NCBI GenBank assembly: GCA_963794685.1
Contig: CAWCFK010000007.1
Span: 449,407 to 513,406, forward strand
Direction of reading: 5' to 3'
DNA: 64,000 bases
DNA from: CAVTWH01 sp963794685
GTDB lineage: Bacteria > Actinomycetota > Actinomycetes > Mycobacteriales > Micromonosporaceae
Below the pieces are notes generated by a model, which saw only the letters and a list, made by a program, of their open reading frames with translations, did no database searches and had not been told where the DNA came from. Both the position numbers and the translations under genes were made by a program. This document shows, piece after piece, positions 10,928 to 21,050 of this stretch. Position 1 is the first letter of the stretch. The number at the start of each line of letters is the position of its first letter.

Positions 10928-12300
10928 ATGCGGTCGCGTTCGGTCCCCCGCCTGTTCCCGCTCGCCGCCGCCGTGACGCTGCTCCTCAGCCTGCTGGTGG
11001 CGACCCCGGCCAGCGCCGCCTTCGCCCCGGCCCGCGGGCCAGCCGGCGACCAGCCGCTCGCCGGGTACACGATCGACAACCCGCCACTGGCTCCCGTCCT
11101 CGTCGGCGGCGCACCGTCGACTGTGTACCAGGGCGTGCACGGCCACGCCGGGTACGACATCGAGGTTCCCCCGCACTGGAACGGCGAACTGGTGATGTGG
11201 GCGCACGGCTACCGCGGCCAGGACAGCGTGCTCACCGTGGACACGCCGGCATTCGGGCTGCGGCAGACCCTGCTCGACCAGGGCTACGCGTGGGCGGCCT
11301 CGTCGTACTCCACCAACGGCTACGACGTGCGCTCCGGCGTGCTGTCCACCCACGACCTCGCCGACCTCTTCCGCGCCACAGTGCGCCGCCCGCACCGGGT
11401 CTACCTCGTCGGCGTGTCGATGGGCGGGCACGTCATCGGCCGCTCGGTCGAGCAGTACCCCGGCTACTACGCCGGCGCGCTGCCGATGTGCGGGGTGCTC
11501 GGCGACAACCGGCTGTTCGACTTCTTCCTCGACTACAACGTGGTCGCCCAGGACCTCGCCGGGGTACCCGCCTAGCCGACGCCGGCGGACTACCTGACCA
11601 ACGCGGTGCCCCGGATCGAGGTCGCCACCGGCCTGGCCGGGCTCACCCCCGGCGGCCCGGACACCACCAACGACCTCGGCAAGCAGTTGCGCGCCATCAC
11701 CATCGAGCAGTCGGGTGGCCCGCGACCGGGCGCCGAGGCGGCGTTCTCGGTGTGGAAGGACTTCCTCTTCGGCATCGCGGCCCCGGCCACCGGCACCTCC
11801 CTCGCCCAGGACCCCGGCCAGGTCGCCACCAACATCCTCACCTGGTACCGGCCCAACACCCCGGTGAACGTGAACCGGACGGTGCAGCGGGTACCGGCAC
11901 GTAACTGGGTGGACCGGTTCAATCCGGCGTCTCACTGCCGTGCCGCATCATCACCGGCCGGCCGAGCGCGCCGGTGCTCAGCCTGCACGGGCTGGGCGAC
12001 ATGTTCGTCCCGTTCTCGATGGAGCAGGAGTACGCGCAGGACGTGGCGCGCCAGCACCGCCAGGGTCTGGTGGTCCAGCGGGCCATCCGTACCGCGCAGC
12101 ACTGCGAGTTCTCGCCGACCGAGGTCGGCACCGCCTGGGACGACCTGACCCACTGGGTACGCGCGGGCGTCCGGCCGGCCGGTGACGACGTGGACAACCG
12201 GGCAGCCGTCGCGGCCGCCGCCTTCGGCTGCCGGTTCAGCGACCCGGCCGCGTACGCGGCGGGAGACGGTACCCGTCGGCTCTTCCCGGCCTGCCCCTGA
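10928..12300 (+). pseudogene. Secreted alpha/beta hydrolase interrupted by an in-frame TAG and a frameshift
   Basis: ATG 10928 follows GGAGG (10918-10922). A signal peptide is clear: RSR, then LAAAVTLLLSLLVATPASA. The alpha/beta-hydrolase part has VMWAHGYRG and the nucleophile elbow GVSMGGH. At 11573-11575 a TAG stops the frame, yet the same frame continues with convincing coding sequence (PADYLTNAVPRIEVATGL onward). Near 11,935-11,960 the frame shifts and reads VLSLHGLGDMFVPFSMEQEY and QHCEFSPTE, the likely acid and His parts of the triad, to the TGA at 12298-12300. A product ending at the TAG would lack those residues. This may be a true pseudogene or sequencing error (CAG read as TAG plus an indel). 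Confidence 0.75.
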
Positions 12301-12357
12301 CCATGCCTGCCTTCACAGCGGCGGGCGTCAGAGGTTTGCCGGGGCGGCCGAGCGGGC

Positions 12358-13192
12358 ATGCCTATCCCCATGTCCGCTCGTGAGTCCGTGGTACGCGCCG
12401 CCCGTAGGACCAACAACAGCACGAGCCTCGAAGTCGTCACCCGGGCCGGTTTCCTCGGGTACGGCATCTTCCACCTGGTCGTGGGCTGGCTGGCGCTGCA
12501 GCTCGCGCTCGGCAACGCGACCGGCGAGAGCGACCAGTCCGGCGCCTTCGAGTTCCTGGCCAGCCAGCCGTACGGCCGGGTGCTGCTGGTCGCCATCGTC
12601 GTCGGGTTGGTCGCGATGGCCGTCTGGCAGCTGCTGCTGGCCGCCGTCGGCCACCGCGACGAACGCGGCCACCGGCGCACCTTCGAACGGCTCGCCTCGG
12701 CCGGCCGGGCGGTCATCTACGGCGCGCTGGCCTACACCGCCGGGAAGGTCGTCGTCGGCGCCCACCCGTCCAGCGAGAGCCAGCAGCGCAACGCCACCGA
12801 GGGGCTGTTGAGCCAACCGGCCGGGCGGACCCTGGTGGCGATCGCCGGCCTGGCCGTCCTGGCGATCGGCATCGGGATGGTGGTCTACGGCGCGCGCCGG
12901 GATTTCGAGAAACGACTGATGATCTCCCGGATGAGCGGGCGCACCCGGACCACCGCCGTGCGGCTGGGCCAGGTCGGCTACGTGGCCAAGGGCGTCGCCT
13001 TCGGCATCGTCGGGCTGCTCGTCGCCGTAGCCGCCCTGCGCCGCGACGCCAGCCGGTCCGGCGGCCTCGACCCGGCCCTGCGCACCCTGGCCGGCAGGCC
13101 CTACGGCGAACTCCTGCTGGTGCTCGATCGCCGCCGGCTTCGCAGCCTTCGGGGTGTACTGCTTCTTCCAGGCCAAGTACCGGAAGGTGTGA
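12358..13192 (+). CDS. DUF1206 membrane protein, frameshift near the 3' end
   Basis: The sequence has six hydrophobic segments in three similar pairs, for example AGFLGYGIFHLVVGWLALQL, AGRAVIYGALAYTAGKVVV and VGYVAKGVAFGIVGLLVAVA. This threefold repeat is the hallmark of DUF1206, whose function is unknown. At about 13,125 an extra base (CTCGATC for CTCATC) disrupts the end. The corrected frame gives LIAAGFAAFGVYCFFQAKYRKV and the stop at 13190-13192. The start could also be ATG 12370. The next gene begins two bases after the stop, so this is probably the first gene of a lipid operon. Confidence 0.85.
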
Positions 13193-13193
13193 C

Positions 13194-14094
13194 GTGGACA
13201 CCGCCACGGTCGCCGGTCCGCCGTGCTGGTCAACCCGACCAAGGTCAGCGACGAAGCCGGGCTGCGCGCGGACATCCGCGCCGCGCTGGGCGGGGCCGGC
13301 TGGCCGGAGCCGGAGCTGTGGCTGGCCACCACCGCGCAGGACACCGGGCTCGGGCCAGGCGCGGCAGGCCGTCGAGGCGGGCGTCGACGTCCTCTTCGTC
13401 TACGGCGGCGACGGCACTGTGCGGGCGGCGGTCGGCGCGCTGGCCGGCACGGCCGTGGCGCTCGCGGTGCTGCCGGCCGGTACCGGAAACCTGCTCGCCG
13501 CCAACCTCAGGCTGCCCAGCCGCATCGACCTCGCGGTGGCCAGCGGCGACCGACGGCGCCGGCGGCGGCGGCTCGATGTGGGGCAGGCCGGCGAGGAGCT
13601 GTTCGCGGTGATGGCCGGGATGGGCTTCGACGCGCACCTGGTCGACGCCCCCGAGGGCAGCAAGGCCCGGCTGGGCACGCGTCGCCTACGTGCTCACCGC
13701 GCTCGGCACCTGCGGGACCGGCCGATGCGGCTGCGACTGCGCCTGGACGGCGGGCAGACCATCCGGCGGCGGGCCCAGGCGGTACTGGTCGGCAACGTCG
13801 GCACGATCACCGGCGGGATCGCCCTGCTGCCCGACGCGCTCCCCGACGACGGGCTCCTCGACGTCGCGCTGCTCGCCCCGGACAGCATCCCGCGACTGGC
13901 TGAAGATGGCCTGGGGAGTGCTGCTGCGCCGGCCGGAGGTCGCCCGCCTGGAGACCTTCCGGGCCCGGCAGGGTGGAGATCCGCAGCGACCGGGACCAGC
14001 CACGCGAGCTCGACGGCGACGTCATCGCGGCCGGCCGGGAACTCGAACGTCACGCATCCGACCGCTGGCTCTCACCGTCTGCGTGCCGGTATGA
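13194..14094 (+). CDS. Diacylglycerol/sphingosine kinase-like lipid kinase, several frameshifts
   Basis: In pieces across all three frames the protein reads VLVNPTKVSDEAGLRADIRA, FVYGGDGTVRAAVGALAGT, VLPAGTGNLLAANLRLP, GMGFDAHLVDAP, LVGNVGTITGGIALLPDA, LDVALLAPDS and a final ALTVCVPV. GGDGT and PxGTGN are the nucleotide-binding signatures of the DAGK/YegS family, which phosphorylate lipid hydroxyls. I count at least six frame changes (near 13,215, 13,345, 13,690, 13,725, 13,893 and 13,970-14,060), mostly one-base insertions. Start GTG 13194 follows the DUF1206 stop; the end overlaps the next ATG as ATGA. Confidence 0.82.
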
Positions 14095-15626
14095 CCGGCC
14101 ACCTGCGCGAGCCGGTCGGCGTGACCGGGCCCGAGGTCGCGCCGGTCCGGCACTTCACCGTCCGGAGCCTCGCCGGGCTGGTGACGGTGGCCGCCGCCGG
14201 GGTGCTGCTTCGGAGCGTTGCTGGTGCTGGTGCGGCTGCACTGGTCGCCACTGTCCACATTCGACAGAGCGGTGGCCGACGCGTTGAACGCGCGGGTGGC
14301 CGTACACCCGGGTCTGGGTCTCGGTTCTCAAGGAGATCAGCACCTTCGGCGGGCGACCGTGGCTGATCCCGTTGGTGTGCGTCACCGGCCTGTGGCTGGT
14401 GCTGCGCCGGCGGCACCGGCTCGCCCTCTACCTGGCCGTGGCCTTCGTCGGTGACCTGCTGCTGGACCCGGCGCGTGAAGGCGGCCGTCGGCCGGCTGCG
14501 GCCGGTCTGGCTGATCCCGGTGATCCACGCACCCGGCAACAGCTTCCCCAGCGGCCACGCGCTCGCCTCGATCGTCGGTCTACGGCGCGCTCGCTGCTGA
14601 TCTTCCTGCCGGCGCTGCGCGGCTGGTGGCGCGGGCCGCGGTGACCGTCGCCGCGCTGCTGATCCTGGCGATCGGGTTCAGCCGGGTCGGCGCTGGGCGC
14701 GCACTTCGTCACCGACGTGCTCGGCGGCTGGCTGCTCGGCGCCGCCTGGCTCGGCGTCACCGGCTACGCCTTCCGGCTGTGGCAGCGGGAGACCGGCCAC
14801 CCGGACGGCTGGCGTCACCGAGGGGCTCGACCCGCAGGCCGCGCCGGACCTGCGCAGCCCACCGCAGCGCGGCCACGTGCTGCCCGCACAAGCTGGTTGC
14901 GGGCCTTCGAGTTCGGTACCGGCTGGGCACTCATCTTCGGCGCTGCTCTGCGCGCTCGGCGTGCTGGTCACCCGGTACGCGACGCCCGGCTTCGACGACG
15001 CGGTGCCGACGCTGGTTGGCGGCGCACCGAACCGCCGGCGCTCGACCGGGTGAGCTGGTGGCTGAGCAAGGCCGGCGACTCGCACGGCATCCTGTTCGTC
15101 GCGCTGGTGTTCTGCGCGCTCACCTTCGCGGTGACCCGCCGGCTGCGCCCGGTGGTGTTCCTCGTGGTGGTGATGTTCGGCGAGCTGAGTCTCTTCCTGG
15201 CCAGCGCCGCCGCCGTGCACCGGCCGCGCCCGCCGGTGACCCAGCTCGACGGGGTACTCCCGACCTCGAGCTTCCCGTCCGGTCACGTGGCCGCGACGAC
15301 CTGCCTCTACGTCGGCATCGCCGTGATCGTGCTGGCCCGCACCCGGGCCTGGTGGCGCTGGCTGACCGTGGCGGCCGCGGTGCTGATGCCGCTGCGGTGG
15401 CCATGTCCCGGATGTACCGGGGGATGCACCACCCGACCGACGTGCTCGGCGCGCTGTTGCTGGCCGCGCTGCTGGTGCCCTGGCCTACTGGGTGATCCGC
15501 CCGAACGAACGACCTGGCCGCACCGCCGCACCGCCGCCGCTGCCGGCGACCACCTGCGCGAACCGGCCACCGGCGCCGACGAGCCCGCCAACCGCTCGAC
15601 GATCAGGTCGGCCCGGGAGGAGCTGA
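14091..15626 (+). CDS. Two consecutive PAP2 phosphatase modules, multiple frameshifts
   Basis: The first module reads LLLDPAVKAAVGRLRPVW, SFPSGHA and SRV-LGAHFVTDVLGG, the three PAP2 motifs (KX6RP, PSGH, SRX5HX3D). The second, from about 14,890, reads SWLRAFEFGTGWALIFG, HRPRPPVTQLDG, SFPSGHVAATT and SRMYRGMHHPTDVLGA; its first motif lacks the lysine. Both are multi-helix membrane domains that dephosphorylate lipid phosphates. I found no stop codon between them in the frames used, so they may be one fused protein of about 510 residues, or two genes whose boundary is hidden by indels near 14,885. At least ten single-base changes break the frame. ATG 14091 overlaps the lipid kinase stop. Confidence 0.78.
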
Positions 15627-15630
15627 GCCG

Positions 15631-17194
15631 ATGTCCGCGAGTGACTGGTTTCTCGACGCCGGCGCAGCGCGGCAACCCGGCCACCGAGCATCGACCGGCG
15701 GCACCGGCCGACGGCTGGCGTACACCACCGGCAACCAGGTGCGGCCGCTGATCCACGGCGCCAGCTACTTCACCGAACTGCTCGCCGCGCGTCAACGACA
15801 CCGGCAGCGGCGACCTGGTGCTGTTCACCGACTGGCGGGGCGACCCGGACCAGCGGCTCGCCGGCCCCGACTCGGAGGTCTCCGACGGTGCTGTGCGCCG
15901 CGGCCCGCCGCGGGGTCGTCGTCAAGGGCCTGATCTGGCGCTCGCACCTGGACCAGCTGCAGTTCAGCTCCGAGGAGAACCGGCACCTCGGCGAGGAGAT
16001 CGAGGCGGCCGGCGGCGAGTGCCTGCGCGACATGCGGGTGCGCACCGGCGGCTCGCACCACCAGAAGATGGTGGTGATCCGCCACCCCGACCGGCCCGCC
16101 GACGACGTCGCCTACGTCGGCGGCATCGACCTGTGCCACAGCCGCAACGACGACGAGCGCCACCACGGCGACGACCCAGAAGGTCGCCATGTCCGACGAG
16201 TACGGCGACGCGACCGCCCTGGCACGACGTGCAGGTGGCGATCCGCGGGCCGGCGGTCGGTGACGTCGAGGCGGTGTTCCGGGAGCGCTGGTGCGACCCG
16301 ACCCCGTTGACCCGCAACCCGTTCCACCGGCTCGCCGACGCGGCTGCACCACGACGACACCCGCGCCGACCCGCTGCCCGAGCAGCTGCCCGACCCGCCG
16401 CCGGCGGGCACCGTCGCGGTGCAGTTGCTGCGCACGTACCCGCACCGGTCGGCGGGGGTACCCGTTCGCCCCGGCCGGCGAGCGCAGCATCGCCCGCGGG
16501 TACGCCAAGGCGGTCGGCCGCGCCCGGCGCCTGATCTACCTGGAGGACCAGTACCTGTGGTCGACGCACGTCATCGAGCCGTTCGCGCAGGCGCTGCGCC
16601 GCGAGCCGGAGCTGCGCCTGATCGCCGTGGTGCCGCTGTTCCCCGACCAGACCGGGCTGACCGGCCGGGCCCAGTGCCTGGGCCGGGACCGCGCGCTCGC
16701 CGTGCTGCGCGAGGCCGGCGGTGACCGGGTCGCCGTCTACGGCCTGGAGAACCACGCACGGCACCCCGGTCTACGTGCACGCCAAGGTCTGCGTCATCGA
16801 CGACGAGTGGGCCACCGTCGGCTCGGACAACCTCAACCTGCGCTCCTGGACCCACGACTCCGAGCTGTCCTGCGCGATCGTCGACGACGCCGGGCAGGTC
16901 CCCGCGCGACCTGCGCCTGGCAACTGTGCCGCGAGCACCTGGACCGGGACCCGGGCGACGACGCCGACCTGCGCGACGCCGCGTCCCTGGCGCAGACGTT
17001 CGCGACCACGGCCGCGGCCCTGGACGCCTGGCACGCCGGGGGCCGGCAGGGCGACGCGGCCGCCGGGCCGGTTGCGCACCTACCAGCCCCCGTCGGTACC
17101 CGCCTGGGCCCGCCTGCCCGCCTCGGCCCTCTACAAGTGGATCTGTGACCCCGACGGCCGCCCGGCCGCCCTCCGCCGCGCCGGCACCTTCTGA
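15631..17194 (+). CDS. Phospholipase D family protein, multiple frameshifts
   Basis: Two HKD motifs are visible. The first is HHQKMVVIRHPD followed by YVGGIDLCHSRNDDERHHGD; the second is VHAKVCVIDDEWATVGSDNL with NLRSWTHDSEL. Also seen are IYLEDQYLWSTHVIEPFAQA and LIAVVPLFPDQTG, typical of bacterial cardiolipin synthase-like/PLD proteins. PLD enzymes cleave or exchange phospholipid headgroups and give phosphatidate, the substrate of PAP2 phosphatases; the kinase upstream would reverse that step. No signal peptide is clear. Frame changes occur near 15,700, 15,785, 15,885, 16,165, 16,340, 16,455, 16,760, 16,905 and 17,065. The stop is at 17192-17194. Confidence 0.85.
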
Positions 17195-17330
17195 TCCGGG
17201 CCCTGATGTCCCGCGGGCCTAACACGGGAGCGGGTACCCCGGGGCAACCCGACCACCCGCCGCCCGTTCCCCTGCTTTCCTGGGTGGGGTGCGGCCCCGG
17301 TGCCGCGCCGGCCGGTACGGGAGGTGGGCG

Positions 17331-18102
17331 ATGCGCCGACGGGACGTCCTGCGCGGTGCGGCGGTGGCAGCCGGCACCCTGGCGATGGCCGGCTGTGGAC
17401 ACTCCGGCCCGCCCCGTGACGGCCGGTTCCCCCACCGCGCCGGCCCGGCCCCCGTCGTCCCGTCACCGTCGCCGGCCGCATCACCTACCCTGGGCCCGCT
17501 ACCGGCCGAGGTGGTCACCGGCCCGACGGACCGGCCGCTGGTCGCGCTGACCTTCCACGGCCAGGGCGACCCCGCGCTCGCAGACCAACTTCTCAACGCC
17601 CTGGAGACGGCCGGCGCCCGGGGCACTGTCCTCGGGGTCGGCAGTTGGCTGCAGGCAGAATCCCGCTCTCGTCCGCCGGCTGCTGAACGCCGGCCACGAA
17701 CTGGGCAACCACACCCAGAACCACCTGGACATCGCCGACCTGGACGACCGGCAGGCGCTCGCCGAGATAGTCGAGTGCGCGCAGGTGATCAAGAAGTTGA
17801 CCGGCTCGATAGGCACCTGGTTCCGGCCGTCGCAGATCCAGCACTCGACCGCCGGGATCCGCGCCCAGGCAACCCGGGCCGGGTACCCGACCTGCCTCTC
17901 CTACAGCGTGGATTCCCTGGACCACAACGATCCCGGCGCATCGGCCGTCGTCGCCACCACGCTCGGCGCGGTCGGCAACGGTTCGATCGTCAGCCTGCAC
18001 CTCGGCCACCCCGGCACGGTCGCCGCACTGCCGCAGATCCTCGCCGGCCTCACCGATCGCGGCCTGCGCCCGGTGACCATGACCGAACTGCTGACCCGCT
18101 GA
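17331..18102 (+). CDS. Polysaccharide deacetylase-like (NodB fold) exported lipoprotein, one frameshift
   Basis: GGGAGG precedes ATG 17331. The N-terminus combines a twin-arginine motif (RRRDVLRG) with a lipobox-like LAMAGC, suggesting an outer-face lipoprotein. The core has PLVALTFHGQGDPALADQLL, GHELGNHTQNHLDIADLDD, TWFRPSQIQHS and a closing GLRPVTMTELLTR. The HxxxH zinc motif (HTQNH) is kept, but the TFDDG motif of classical enzymes is TFHGQGD, so the first Asp is replaced. An extra G near 17,660 (CAGGCAG for CAGCAG) shifts the frame. Cell-wall glycan deacetylation is possible but unproven. Confidence 0.82.
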
Positions 18103-18345
18103 CCCCGCTGACCCCGCACCGTTCCCGCTGTCCCGCTGCCTGCACAACTCACCGCGTCGGCGTGCACAGCTCACCGGGCACGCTGGTCCGATCGCCGGCT
18201 CGGCCGGGCGGATGGCGGCGGATGGGCGTTGACAGCGGGGAACCCGGCACGGACGATGATCACCGATCCAGGTCGCGACCTCGGCGGCGAACGGTGCCGC
18301 GCGGGCTGAAACGTCGACGTTTCCGCCGATGGAAGGACCGCGCCC

Positions 18346-19100
18346 GTGCACCCCGCTGAGCTGCTCCGCCGCCTTGACGACCTCGGCAGGCACCTCGCCG
18401 GCCGGGGCGACGTGATCGCGCTGCTCGGCCTCGGCTCGGCCGGCGCCGAGCTGGACCGCCTCGACGAACACTCCGACCTCGACTTCTTCGTCGTCGTCGA
18501 CGACACGCGGCCAAGCACCGCTACCTCGCCACCATCGACTGGTTGGCGGCGGTGCACCCGGTCGCGTACAGCTTCGTCAACGACGTCAACGGTCGCAAGG
18601 CGCTCTACGCAGACGGCATTTTCGTCGAGTACGCGGTCTTCACCATGACGGAGTTGACCGGGCTGCCGTTCACCGGCGGCCGGGTGGTCTGGCAGCGCCC
18701 CGACGCCCCGGCCGGCCTCGCGGGTGCTGGCCTCCCACCGCCCGTCCCCGCGCATGACACGGTGGAGTTTCACCTCAACGAGGCGCTGACCAACCTCTAT
18801 GTGGGGCTGCACCGGGAGTTGCGTGGCGAACGGCTCACCGCGATGCGGTTCATCCAGGTGTACGCCCTGGATCAGATCCTTGCCCTGCTGCGGCTGACCT
18901 CGGCCGGACCACATCGCCGGGACGTCTTCGAGGCGAGTCGACGGGTGGAGCAGGCGTACCCGCCGCAGCTGCTCCCACTGTCCGCGATGGCGCCCGGCTA
19001 CCGGCACAACCGCGACGCGGCCCGGTTCACCCTCGACTGGCTGGCCGGGCGCTTCCCGATCGATCCGGTGATCGCCCGGGCGATCCGCGCGCTGCTCTGA
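18346..19100 (+). CDS. Nucleotidyltransferase-domain protein, one frameshift
   Basis: GTG 18346 follows GGAAGG. The N-terminus has the Pol-beta nucleotidyltransferase signature GLGSAGAELDRLDEHSDLDF, with GS and the DxD metal ligands. At about 18,510 the frame shifts and continues KHRYLATIDWLAAVHPVAYS to the stop at 19098-19100. Proteins of this length with a helical C-terminal half resemble aminoglycoside adenylyltransferase-like or antitoxin-type enzymes; the substrate cannot be told. The preceding 240 bases (18,103-18,345) hold no gene I can support. Confidence 0.8.
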
Positions 19101-19118
19101 CCGGTAACGTGCCGGTCA
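19098..19118 (+). terminator. Hairpin overlapping the stop codon
   Basis: TGACCGG (19098-19104) and CCGGTCA (19112-19118) form a 7-bp stem with a 7-base loop. A 14-bp perfect palindrome (19119-19132, GCGCCGCGCGGCGC) follows at once. No T-run is present, which is usual in actinobacteria. It separates the nucleotidyltransferase from the GNAT gene. Confidence 0.4.
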
Positions 19119-19142
19119 GCGCCGCGCGGCGCGGAAAGACCG

Positions 19143-19622
19143 ATGACAGGTGAGAGGCAGTCGAGGAGACTGACAGTGCGCAGAGCTACGGCAGCGGACA
19201 GCGCGGCCCTGGCCGGCCTGCGGATGCGCGCCCAGGCCGAGGACGGCGGCCACGGCGAGCCGGACCACGATGCCTTCGTCGAGTTCTTCGCGGCCTGGTT
19301 CACCGCCCACTCCTCGACCCACCTGCCGTTCGTAGCCGAGGTGGCCGGCGAGGTGGTCGGCATGGCGTGGCTGATGATCGCGGAACGGGTACCCGCGCCC
19401 GCGCAGCCGTTGCGGCGCTTCGGCGACGTGCAGTCGGTCTACGTGCTGCCCGAGGTGCGTGGCCGGGGCATCGCGACGGCGCTGCTCGTGGACCTGCTGG
19501 CAACAGCGCGGACGCTGGGCCTGGAGCACGTCACCGTGCACTCCAGCGACCGGGCGGTGCGGGTCTACCAGCGGGCCGGCTTCGGGCCGGACGAGCACTG
19601 GCTGCGCTGGGTACCGCAGTAG
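19143..19622 (+). CDS. GNAT-family N-acetyltransferase
   Basis: The protein has 159 residues and a complete GNAT fold. It begins LTVRRATAADSAALAGLR; the acetyl-CoA pyrophosphate loop is VLPEVRGRGIATALL (RGRGIA) and it closes with VRVYQRAGFGPDEHW. It would transfer an acetyl group to an amine. The substrate is unknown and the neighbours give no clue. The frame is intact. Confidence 0.92.
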   Translation: MTGERQSRRLTVRRATAADSAALAGLRMRAQAEDGGHGEPDHDAFVEFFAAWFTAHSSTHLPFVAEVAGEVVGMAWLMIAERVPAPAQPLRRFGDVQSVYVLPEVRGRGIATALLVDLLATARTLGLEHVTVHSSDRAVRVYQRAGFGPDEHWLRWVPQ

Positions 19623-19637
19623 CGCCGTCGCACCCGC

Positions 19638-20108
19638 TCAGCGGGGTGACCGGCCCCGCGCGCCCGGCCGGCTCGTGGCGCCGGTCCGGCGGACGGCCGC
19701 GCTGGGACGTGCCGCGGGCTCGGTGGGCGCCGCGGCCTCCCGGCGCTGGTCCTGGAGTCGCTGCTGCTCCCGCCGGACTTCGGCGTGGGTCGCGCGCTCG
19801 CGGATGAGCCACTGCGGCGGGTCGGCGATCAACGCGCTGATCTCCGCGGTGGTGAGCGGCTCGGTGATGCCCGCCCGGGCCAGCCCGCTGTTGGACACCC
19901 GCAGCCGGGCCGCCACGACACTGCGCGGATGCGGTCCGTTCCGGCGCAGGTCGGCCAGCCACTGCGGGGGGTTGTGCTGGAGTTCGTCGAGTTCCTCACG
20001 GGACACCGAGCCGTCCTGGAACTCCTGCGGCGTGGCCGGCAGGTACACGTCAAGCTTCAGCGCCGCCGTGGCGGGCTTCATCACCTGGGACTTCTTCGGC
20101 TTGCTCAC
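19638..20108 (-). CDS. DUF5997 family protein
   Basis: The product is about 156 residues and begins MSKPKKSQVMKPATAALKLD, the conserved opening of DUF5997, continuing through VYLPATPQEFQDG and NPPQWLADLRRNGPHPR. The C-terminal 40 residues are Arg/Ala/Pro-rich and probably disordered. Function is unknown. GTG 20108 is the start; an ATG (MKPATAAL) nine codons later is an alternative. The open frame continues far upstream on this strand without sense. It lies divergently from the LysR-type effector-domain gene, 158 bases apart, a pairing I recall from other actinobacteria. Confidence 0.82.
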   Translation of the reverse strand: MSKPKKSQVMKPATAALKLDVYLPATPQEFQDGSVSREELDELQHNPPQWLADLRRNGPHPRSVVAARLRVSNSGLARAGITEPLTTAEISALIADPPQWLIRERATHAEVRREQQRLQDQRREAAAPTEPAARPSAAVRRTGATSRPGARGRSPR

Positions 20109-20266
20109 CGGGTCAGGGTAGCGACCCGGGTGCCCACCGACCGAATCGCCCGGACCGTGCCGCCCGCGATCGCCCGCCCGGTTGCCGGTATTCTGGGCAG
20201 ATTCCGCGTCATCACAGCGCCGGCCGGTTGGTCGGGGTGCGGCCGGTCGACGTTTCGGAGGTCCAC

Positions 20267-21050
20267 GTGAACGCCTCCGAGGAGCCGCGTGACTCGACAT
20301 TCTCCCTGCTCGTCGCCCCCGGTGTGATCGTCGACAAGTGGCAGCGGATGTGGTCGGAGCGGCAGCCGGGAGTGCAGTTGCGGCTGGTACCCGCCGAGCG
20401 ACGACCAGGTCACGACACTGCTCGGCGGGTCGGCGGATGCCGGCCTGGTGCGGCTGCCGGTCGAGGTGGACGCCTTCCACGCGATCCCGCTGTACACCGA
20501 GGTGACGGTGGTGGTGGTGCCACGCGATCACCTGCTCACCGCCGCCGACGAGTTGACCATCGCGGATCTTGCCGGCGAGAACCTGCTGCGGCCGCTGGAC
20601 GACGTCTTCGACCGGCCGGACGCCTCGCCGGTCCCGGCCGCAGACCGGCTGGCGACGGACCGTCCCGCCACCACGGCGGCCGCCGTCGAACTGGTGGCCG
20701 CGGGCGTCGGGCTGCTCGTGGTCCCGCTGTCGCTGGCCCGCGCACACCACCGCCGTGACCTCACCCACCGGGTGGTCACCGACGCCCCCACCTCCACGGT
20801 CGCGCTCGTCTGGGCGCGTGACCGGCACACCGACCTGGTCGAGGAGATGATCGGGATCGTCCGGGGCCGGACCGCGAACAGCACCCGTGGACAGGGGTCC
20901 CCGTCCGCCGAACCACCCGCCCGGACGCCGACCGAGGGCAGCCCACCCCGCCCGACCCGCACCTCCGGCCGGACCGGCGCCTCCGGCCGGAACGGAACCC
21001 GTCGCGACGGCACCAGCCCGCGTACCGCCCCGCGCCGACGCGGCCGCTGA
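20267..21050 (+). CDS. LysR-type substrate-binding domain protein without HTH, one frameshift
   Basis: GTG 20267 follows GGAGG. The protein goes straight into STFSLLVAPGVIVDKWQRMW, the periplasmic-binding-like effector domain of LysR regulators, then DDQVTTLLGGSADAGLVRLP, FHAIPLYTEVTVVVVPRDH and VAAGVGLLVVPLSLARAHHR. No helix-turn-helix precedes it. A one-base insertion near 20,405 (GAGCGAC) separates the two halves. The last 60 residues are a Pro/Arg/Thr/Gly-rich tail. It may bind a small molecule without binding DNA. Confidence 0.78.

Noticed and set aside
11573..11575. Programmed stop-codon readthrough or pyrrolysine
   Set aside because: No supporting element or pyl genes are seen and the same gene also has a frameshift, so error or pseudogenisation is simpler.
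13194..17194. Programmed ribosomal frameshifting in the lipid operon
   Set aside because: There are too many shifts, in both directions, at non-slippery sites; uncorrected indels fit better.
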